Shown in pieces: positions 13,553 through 18,427 of a DNA stretch of 18,427 bases. The position numbers and the translations under genes were made by a program. This stretch comes from a bacterium (GTDB lineage: Bacteria; Patescibacteriota; Minisyncoccia; UBA6257; GWB1-50-10): assembly GCA_027310235.1 (NCBI GenBank), contig DAIDBF010000050.1, positions 1 to 18,427 on the forward strand, read 5' to 3'. Positions within the stretch are counted from its first letter, which is position 1. The number at the start of each line of letters is the position of its first letter. The notes beneath the pieces are model-generated. The model made no database searches. It was not told the DNA's origin and was given only the letters and a program-made list of their open reading frames with translations.

Positions 13553-14656
13553 ATGAAAATAGGATCATTCTTCACCGATTTTTTCCGCGACATCGGGAAT
13601 TTTTTCCGGTCAGGTACGGTGCTCGGCGTGGATATCGGAACGGCTTCCGTGAAATGCGCAGAACTTGGAGTAACCCAGGAGCGGCTCAAACTTCTAAATT
13701 ACGGTATTCTCGAATCAAAGGAATATCTCATCCATCCGAATCGCGCCATCCAAACAAGCTCTCTTTCGATTTCGGAGTCGGACGCGGCCGCGCTGCTCAA
13801 AGCCGCGCTTCTTGAGATGAAACCGAAGGCAAAAATCGCCGTCGGTTCCATTCCCGCGTTCGCCGCATTCACGACGGTTTTGGATATGCCGCTTCTTTCA
13901 AAAGAGGAAACAACCAAAGCAGTGTTATTTCAGGCGCCGCAGCACATCCCGCTCCCCATTAAAGAAGTGGCGCTCGACTGGATGAAAGTCGACGAATTTG
14001 ATACGCCGGAACGCACCCGGTATCAGCGCATTTTCTTAATCGCGATTCCCGAAGCAATCATTCGTTCTTATAAAACAATTTTCCGTAATGCGGGCCTTCA
14101 ACTCATCGCGCTTGAGGTGGACGGTCTCGCACTTACAAGGGGACTCTTCCCGACCGGGACTCCGCCCGCGCTTCTTATCGATCTTGGCGCGGAAACGACC
14201 AACATGTTCGTTATTGAAGGACAGAACGTGCAGTATGCGGGCGAGAGCGACTACGGCGGCATTTATCTCACCCAGGCGATCGGAAGGAGCTTGGGGATTA
14301 CCCCCATGCGGGCCGAAGAGCTGAAACGCAGGAAGGGGCTTTTGAAGGGAGGTGCGGAATCGGAGTTATCAACATTAACGCTTCCGTATCTTGATGTTAT
14401 ACTACAAGAAGTAAGCCATGTGAGAGAGGTGTATGAGCGTCGGTATGCGAAGAAGGTTGAGCGCATCATGCTTGTAGGAGGCGCGGCGAATCTTCTTGGC
14501 ATCGAGAAGTATTTCAGCGCCGAGACCGGGCTCCCCGCGGTTTCTCCGAATGCATTCCGCGGCATGGAGTATGATCTTCGACTCGAGCCGGTCGTAAGGG
14601 AACTCCAAAACGAACTCCCTGTGGCGATAGGACTCGCGAAACGTTACTTCGCGTGA
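13553..14656 (+). CDS. pilM: Type IV pilus assembly protein PilM
   Basis: The 367-residue protein is an actin-like ATPase of the PilM/SHS2 type. It shows phosphate-1 LGVDIGTASVK (residues 24-34), the phosphate-2 strand LLIDLGAETTNMFV (about 207-220) and the adenosine motif IMLVGGAANLLGIEKYF (about 304-320). The segment MPLLSKEETTKAVLFQAPQH is typical of PilM. In known pili, PilM is cytoplasmic, binds the N-terminus of PilN and links the inner membrane PilNO platform to the motor ATPase. The first 20 residues (FFTDFFRDIGNFFRS) form an amphipathic helix that could touch the membrane. It is the first gene of the run pilM-pilN-pilO-orf96, with pilB after a structured gap. Confidence 0.93.
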   Translation: MKIGSFFTDFFRDIGNFFRSGTVLGVDIGTASVKCAELGVTQERLKLLNYGILESKEYLIHPNRAIQTSSLSISESDAAALLKAALLEMKPKAKIAVGSIPAFAAFTTVLDMPLLSKEETTKAVLFQAPQHIPLPIKEVALDWMKVDEFDTPERTRYQRIFLIAIPEAIIRSYKTIFRNAGLQLIALEVDGLALTRGLFPTGTPPALLIDLGAETTNMFVIEGQNVQYAGESDYGGIYLTQAIGRSLGITPMRAEELKRRKGLLKGGAESELSTLTLPYLDVILQEVSHVREVYERRYAKKVERIMLVGGAANLLGIEKYFSAETGLPAVSPNAFRGMEYDLRLEPVVRELQNELPVAIGLAKRYFA

Positions 14657-14669
14657 TATTAAGAAAGTT

Positions 14670-15227
14670 ATGCCCGAAACAAAACCAGCCGGTTCTCAAG
14701 AACAGTTTGTCGCCGAATCTTTATCGGTCGGGTTTCCGTGGCGTCTTCTCGTATTTTCGATCGTACTCTTCGGGCTCTCTATCTTCATCTACGTGGGCTT
14801 ACGCGTGGGGTATAAATCATATCTGGATTCGAAATCGACTTCGCTCGATCAAGAACTCGCGAAACTCTCGAATTCGGTGAGCGAACAGGATCAGCAGCAG
14901 TTCATCGTATTTTACTCCCAGCTCACCAACCTGAAAAAAATACTTGCGGACCACGCATTCGGCGGAAATGTATTCTCGTTCCTCGAAGCAAATACGATTC
15001 CCCAGGTGTCGTATAGCGAGGCGAAGTACAACGATACTGCAACCCAGATTTCCCTGACCGGGGATGCGTCTTCGCTCCAGATGCTCGCGGCCCAGCTCGC
15101 GCAATTCAACAAAGCGCCGGGCGTTTCGAGAACCTCGCTGTCTTCCTTGAGTTTCAGCCCGAGAGGGACGGTGAGCTTCTCCGTTGATGTCGTCTTCGTC
15201 CCCGACTTTTTCTCGAAACCGCTATGA
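14670..15227 (+). CDS. pilN: PilN-like inner membrane pilus protein
   Basis: The 185-residue protein has a short cytoplasmic N-terminus, one membrane segment at about 24-46 (WRLLVFSIVLFGLSIFIYVG), a coiled-coil stretch (about 55-85) and a C-terminal ferredoxin-like domain. This is the architecture of PilN. Sequence motifs are weak, so the call rests on layout and on its place directly after pilM (13 bases) and before a PilO-like gene, with which it shares an ATGA at 15224-15227. PilN normally dimerises with PilO outside the inner membrane and contacts PilM inside. The usual cytoplasmic PilM-binding motif of PilN is not obvious here. Confidence 0.75.
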   Translation: MPETKPAGSQEQFVAESLSVGFPWRLLVFSIVLFGLSIFIYVGLRVGYKSYLDSKSTSLDQELAKLSNSVSEQDQQQFIVFYSQLTNLKKILADHAFGGNVFSFLEANTIPQVSYSEAKYNDTATQISLTGDASSLQMLAAQLAQFNKAPGVSRTSLSSLSFSPRGTVSFSVDVVFVPDFFSKPL

Positions 15228-15811
15228 AAACTTCATCCAAAAGAATCTTAAGCATCCTGTTTTCGGCGCTGTTTCTTATGGCGACACTTGTCATCTACGG
15301 GAACCTGATCCAGCCGGAGGTGAGTGCTTCGAGCGAAAAACAGTCGGTGGTCGCTTCAAAACAAAATCTTTTTGACAACCAGAAGGCAGTAGTATCCCAA
15401 GTGTCGAAGCTGGTCGCTCAACTCCAAAATGCGGTCCAGCTTCAGCAGACGCTTTCGCTCGTAATCCCCGTAGGCGAGGGAGTGACGAATGTGTTAAACC
15501 AGTGGGAAGGAATTGCCGAGGCGAATCAGGTTACGATTCAGTCCTTGAACGTCAAACCGCCCGCGGCGCTCCTTGGCACCAAGCAGCCGCTCGTGAAACG
15601 TCTCGGGAACTTCGATATCGAAGCAAGCGTCTCGGGGACGTACGAACAGTTGAAACAATTCCTCCGCGGGCTCGAGTCGAGTACGCGGATTACGAACGTC
15701 ACCAATTTCGATTTCAAACCTTTCTTCTCGAACGTCGCGGGAAGCCAATCATCATCGGTAGGAACGTACACGTTGCAGATTTCCGCGACTGCGTTCTATC
15801 AGGAGGAATAA
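15224..15811 (+). CDS. pilO: PilO-like inner membrane pilus protein
   Basis: The 195-residue protein has one N-terminal membrane segment (residues ~8-28, ILSILFSALFLMATLVIYG), a coiled coil (about 35-75) and a C-terminal PilO-like domain, in which VSGTYEQLKQFLRGLESSTR matches the pattern of a strand followed by an alpha helix often seen in PilO. The start overlaps the pilN stop. In known machines PilO pairs with PilN to form the alignment complex around the pilus. The stop lies in an AGGAGGAATAA stretch that looks like a ribosome binding site, but the next ATG is about 20 bases away. Confidence 0.8.
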   Translation: MKTSSKRILSILFSALFLMATLVIYGNLIQPEVSASSEKQSVVASKQNLFDNQKAVVSQVSKLVAQLQNAVQLQQTLSLVIPVGEGVTNVLNQWEGIAEANQVTIQSLNVKPPAALLGTKQPLVKRLGNFDIEASVSGTYEQLKQFLRGLESSTRITNVTNFDFKPFFSNVAGSQSSSVGTYTLQISATAFYQEE

Positions 15812-15825
15812 TCCAAACCACTTCT

Positions 15826-16116
15826 ATGGCAATCATTGTTCAAGAAGAAAAGAAGCCGATCAACTGGTTCAATCTTATTATTATTGCGGTGTTCGTAGTA
15901 GTGCTCTTTTTGGGCATGTACTTCGTGTTTTTCAAGAAACCGGAACTCGTCGAGGTTGTCGTACCGACGAAACTCCAGAACTTAGGTCAAATTTCCCAAG
16001 CGCAACTCGATCCCGGCTCGACGATCGATACGCTGAATAAATACTTTTCAAAGAACTTCAGTCAAACAGTGACCATCCCGACTCCGGGAAGGGCGAATCC
16101 ATTTGCCCCGTTCTAG
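15826..16116 (+). CDS. Short membrane protein in the pilP position
   Basis: This 96-residue protein begins with a charged stretch (EEKKPINW), then has a single membrane segment (FNLIIIAVFVVVLFLGMYFV) and about 60 residues outside, ending GRANPFAPF. In Gram-negative pilus operons the gene after pilO is pilP, which connects to the outer membrane secretin. This one is not a lipoprotein and is much shorter. The terminal NPFAPF recalls the RDPF-type motif of PilP, but that is a guess. The start is the ATG at 15826; AGGAGG at 15801-15806 is too distant to be an ideal ribosome binding site, and translation may be coupled to pilO. Confidence 0.75.
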   Translation: MAIIVQEEKKPINWFNLIIIAVFVVVLFLGMYFVFFKKPELVEVVVPTKLQNLGQISQAQLDPGSTIDTLNKYFSKNFSQTVTIPTPGRANPFAPF

Positions 16117-16121
16117 GTTGC

Positions 16122-16283
16122 CTCACGCCGCACCTCTCCTCGGCTCGGGCGCTTGCTTAAAAAGTAGACCAATATCAGGAAGATGCAATATTACTTTTTA
16201 AGCATCCCGAGGAGTTCACGACGAGGGGCTACTTTATTATCTTAGGCCAAGTCCTACCCTCGCTCGGAGGGGCGCGGCGTGAG
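16122..16283. repeat. Structured intergenic repeat, copy 1 (between orf96 and pilB)
   Basis: This 162-base element folds as nested stems. The outer stem pairs CTCACGCCGCACCTCTCC (16122-16139) with 16266-16283. Inside, CTCGGG (16144-16149) pairs with CCCGAG (16206-16211), and GCTTAAAAAGTA (16155-16166) with TACTTTTTAAGC (16192-16203). A second arm pairs CGAGGG (16222-16227) with CCCTCG (16257-16262). About 33 bases around 16201-16232 are identical to copy 2 at 18099-18261, while the stems differ with compensatory changes. It contains no open frame. It may be a structured RNA, a regulatory leader for pilB or a REP-like DNA element. Confidence 0.85.
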
Positions 16284-16350
16284 CATAATTCGGTCTTTGG
16301 ATGAATGGATTTTTGAGAGTAATGAGTTATTATGAAGGTGTACTATTCTT

Positions 16351-18081
16351 ATGACCGATCAAGAACTCATTCAAGCGTTAGTGAAGAAAGAATTACTTGC
16401 GGAGGCGATCGCAAAAAAGCTTCTTGAAGAAGCTGCGCTCAAGAATCGTTCTCCCGAATCCCTTCTTTACGAGGAACGGCTTCTCGACGAAGTGCAGGTC
16501 GCGAAGGCGAAAAGCGAAATTTTAGGGATTCCCTACAAGAAAATCGATCCCGCGTCCATAAGCGATAATCTTCTCTTGATTATCCCCCGTGATACCTCGC
16601 GGGCATATAACGTGATCCCGCTTGAGCGTCGAAGAGATATGCTCGTCGTGGGAATGCTTCGTCCCGATAACCTTGAGGCGCAGGAGATGCTCAGTTTTGT
16701 CGCGAAACGCGAGCGGGTAAGCTTGGGAGTGTATGTAGTGACGCCTTCCGATCTCGCGGCGGTATGGCGAAGATACGCACCGTACCGGAATGAAGTGGAG
16801 GCGGCGGTAAAGGAAATCGGTGTTTCGAAGAAAGTCGATGATCTTATGGTGACGCTTGAGGAAAGAGGAAGCAGTGCGGATGATGCGCCCATCATTAAGA
16901 TCGTGGCATCGACGCTTCGGGAAGCCGTCGATTTGAGAGCTTCGGATATTCATATAGAACCCCAGCACGCGCGCCTCAGAATCAGATTCAGAATCGATGG
17001 TGATCTCCAAGAGGGAGCTTCGGTTCCTTCGGCCCTTGCGCAGCCCCTCATTTCCCGCGTGAAGGTGCTCTCTCGTCTGCGACTCGATGAAACGCGTGTG
17101 CCGCAAGACGGGCGTTTCAGAACGGTCATCGGAGGGAAAGATATCGATTTCCGCGTTGCGACTTTTCCTACGCCGAGCGGAGAGAAAGTAGCACTCCGCG
17201 TACTCGATCCTGCGACGGGCCTGAAGGGTTTGAAGGAACTTGGGTTTAACGAACACAACGCGCGGATCCTCGAGAAGGCGGCAGACGCCCCGTTCGGGAT
17301 GATTCTGATCACTGGCCCTACCGGCTCGGGAAAATCAACCACGCTCTACGCAATGTTGCAGCGATTAAACTCGGATAAGGTGAACATCGTCACGCTCGAA
17401 GATCCGGTCGAGTATTTTATGGACGGAGTGAATCAGTCGCAAGTGAGGCCGGAGATCGGCTACGATTTCGCTTCAGGGTTGCGGCAGATCCTACGGCAAG
17501 ACCCCGATATTATCATGGTCGGTGAGATCCGTGATACGGAAACCGCGGGGCTTGCGGTGAATGCGGCGCTGACCGGCCATCTTATGCTCTCGACGCTCCA
17601 CACGAATAATGCGATAGGAGTCATACCGCGTCTCATCGATCTCGGCGTGCCGAGCTTTCTACTCTCTTCTTCGCTGAATCTGATGCTCGCGCAGCGTCTG
17701 GTAGGCAGGCTGTGCCCGGAATGCAAGCGCGCCGCCCCCGCTTCGGAAGAAATGCAGAAGGTTATCAAGAAAACAATCGAGAGACTTCCGGAAGAAATCA
17801 AATCGAAACTTTCTTTCAAACCGCCGTACTCGGTATACCGTGTGGAACCGAATCCCGACTGCAAGGTGTGCAAGGGGAAAGGAACGCGGGGACGCGTTGC
17901 AATTTTTGAAATTTTCATAATGACAAGGGAACTTGGCGAGATAATCAACAAAGGATTTTCCGAAGAGGCGCTTATGAATGAAACGGTGCGGCAAGAGATG
18001 GTGGATATGCGCGCCGACGGGATTTTGAAAGCGCTTCAAGGAGAAGTGTTGCTCGAGGAGGTTTTGAGAGAGACGGAATAA
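16351..18081 (+). CDS. pilB: Type IV pilus extension ATPase PilB (GspE family)
   Basis: The 576-residue protein has all secretion-ATPase landmarks. An N-terminal MshEN-like region occupies about 1-150. The N2 domain follows with ASDIHIEP and RFRIDG. Then come Walker A GPTGSGKS (about 322-329), the Asp box with TLEDPVEYF, Walker B DPDIIMVGEIRD (about 384-395) and the His box TGHLMLSTLHTN (about 408-419). Two zinc-binding pairs, CPEC (about 454-457) and CKVC (about 504-507), form the tetracysteine motif typical of PilB. It powers pilus assembly at the cytoplasmic membrane. AAGGTG ten bases before the ATG can serve as a ribosome binding site. The structured repeats at 16122 and 18099 flank the gene on both sides. 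Confidence 0.96.
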   Translation: MTDQELIQALVKKELLAEAIAKKLLEEAALKNRSPESLLYEERLLDEVQVAKAKSEILGIPYKKIDPASISDNLLLIIPRDTSRAYNVIPLERRRDMLVVGMLRPDNLEAQEMLSFVAKRERVSLGVYVVTPSDLAAVWRRYAPYRNEVEAAVKEIGVSKKVDDLMVTLEERGSSADDAPIIKIVASTLREAVDLRASDIHIEPQHARLRIRFRIDGDLQEGASVPSALAQPLISRVKVLSRLRLDETRVPQDGRFRTVIGGKDIDFRVATFPTPSGEKVALRVLDPATGLKGLKELGFNEHNARILEKAADAPFGMILITGPTGSGKSTTLYAMLQRLNSDKVNIVTLEDPVEYFMDGVNQSQVRPEIGYDFASGLRQILRQDPDIIMVGEIRDTETAGLAVNAALTGHLMLSTLHTNNAIGVIPRLIDLGVPSFLLSSSLNLMLAQRLVGRLCPECKRAAPASEEMQKVIKKTIERLPEEIKSKLSFKPPYSVYRVEPNPDCKVCKGKGTRGRVAIFEIFIMTRELGEIINKGFSEEALMNETVRQEMVDMRADGILKALQGEVLLEEVLRETE

Positions 18082-18098
18082 AAGAGTGTGTGTATGAT

Positions 18099-18261
18099 CC
18101 CGCACCACATTTCCCCTCACTCGGGCGCTTGCTTCCCAAGCAGACTGTCTTTAGGAAGATATAATCTTGCTTGGGAAGCATCCCGAGGAGTTCACGACGA
18201 GGGGCTACCTCTAATCGCCAAGGCCCAAGTCTTACCCTCGTTCGGAGAAACGCGGTGCGGG
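18099..18261. repeat. Structured intergenic repeat, copy 2 (after pilB)
   Basis: This 163-base element starts 18 bases after the pilB stop. Its stems match those of copy 1: outer CCCGCACCACATTTCCCC (18099-18116) with 18244-18261, CTCGGG (18120-18125) with CCCGAG (18182-18187), GCTTCCCAAGCA (18131-18142) with TGCTTGGGAAGC (18168-18179), and CGAGGG (18198-18203) with CCCTCG (18235-18240). The outer stem has three non-standard pairs. The core CGAGGAGTTCACGACGAGG is identical to copy 1. No T run follows, so it is not an ordinary terminator. Confidence 0.85.
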
Positions 18262-18427
18262 CATATATTGCCGTGATCCAAATTTCTGCAAAAGATGAGA
18301 TACATCTCTGACACTTCGAAAGTGCCAGATGAGGTATCCAAAACGATTTTCAAATAGAGGAGGGGCGCGGTATGGTGTGGGTATGTCATACACCCACGTC
18401 CTGCCAGGCGCCGCCTCCCTGGTATAT
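18262..18427. other. Gene-free end of the window with two further hairpins
   Basis: No convincing gene is seen. An imperfect hairpin spans 18299-18338 (GATAC with GTATC, ATCT with AGAT, CACTT with AAGTG, loop CGA). A second structure pairs GGAGGGGCGC (18359-18368) with 18408-18418, with one bulged G, and encloses GTGGGT (18377-18382) pairing with ACCCAC (18392-18397). An ATG at 18383 opens 15 codons to the window end (MSYTHVLPGAASLVY), but this overlaps the hairpin and cannot be judged without more sequence. Confidence 0.5.

Noticed and set aside
16122..16283. Ordinary intrinsic terminator after the short pilus gene
   Set aside because: The structure is 162 bases, multi-stem, conserved in a second place and has no T run.
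16522..17256. Long minus-strand frame (244 codons) inside pilB
   Set aside because: It is antisense to the conserved PilB domains and has composition typical of a shadow frame.
16122..18261. CRISPR array or insertion sequence as explanation for the repeats
   Set aside because: There are only two copies, 2 kb apart, each with nested stems, with no short regular spacers, no transposase and no clear target duplication around pilB.
18359..18427. tRNA or start of a known structural RNA (SRP, tmRNA, RNase P) at the window end
   Set aside because: No acceptor/T-loop pattern and none of the signature sequences of these RNAs are present in the visible part.

Overview
The window looks like a chromosomal segment of a Candidate Phyla Radiation (Patescibacteria, Parcubacteria-like) bacterium, read from a metagenome-type genome. 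The grounds are indirect: small diverged genes, a type IV pilus block (pilM, pilN, pilO, a short membrane protein, pilB) without a secretin, comF nearby, a 1023-residue surface protein made of Fn3, PKD and Kre9-like repeats, a GreA-like factor with an atypical N-terminal tip, and many promoters whose -10 box lies only a few bases upstream of the start codon. TGA is used as an ordinary stop. No tRNA, rRNA, CRISPR or transposase gene is visible.

Region 1 (1-3460) is a mixed accessory stretch. A Nudix hydrolase (cut by the window edge), an S51-type peptidase-like protein and a nucleotidyltransferase-fold protein are on the minus strand. A class IV aminotransferase and a DUF6624 protein follow on the plus strand, each closed by a clear intrinsic terminator.

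Region 2 (3390-4190) is a scar. It holds the last codons of a methyltransferase gene, the first 59 codons of a CYTH-domain gene (about 96% identical in DNA to the intact copy at 7485) and a nucleoside phosphorylase pseudogene with a one-base frameshift and a missing middle.

Region 3 (4256-8755) is a co-directional nucleotide-flavoured cassette: P-loop kinase-like protein, cytidine-deaminase-fold protein, an unrecognised 457-residue protein, a SAM methyltransferase, a CYTH phosphohydrolase/cyclase-fold protein and an HD-domain hydrolase. Three of the junctions are ATGA overlaps and one is a 4-base gap, so the last five genes are very probably one translationally coupled operon. Together they suggest handling or modification of a nucleotide or phosphorylated small molecule, but no known system is matched.

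Region 4 (8755-9700) holds a minus-strand GreA-family factor with a textbook promoter and a minus-strand 79-residue orphan gene with a strong ribosome binding site and its own terminator.

Region 5 (9701-18427) is the surface and pilus region: the large secreted or anchored repeat protein, comF on the opposite strand, then pilM-pilN-pilO-orf96-pilB. The most notable signal is a pair of ~162-base structured repeats that flank pilB at 16122-16283 and 18099-18261. Their stems differ in sequence but keep pairing through compensatory changes, which marks them as a structured RNA or structured DNA element rather than simple homology. More hairpins follow up to the window end.
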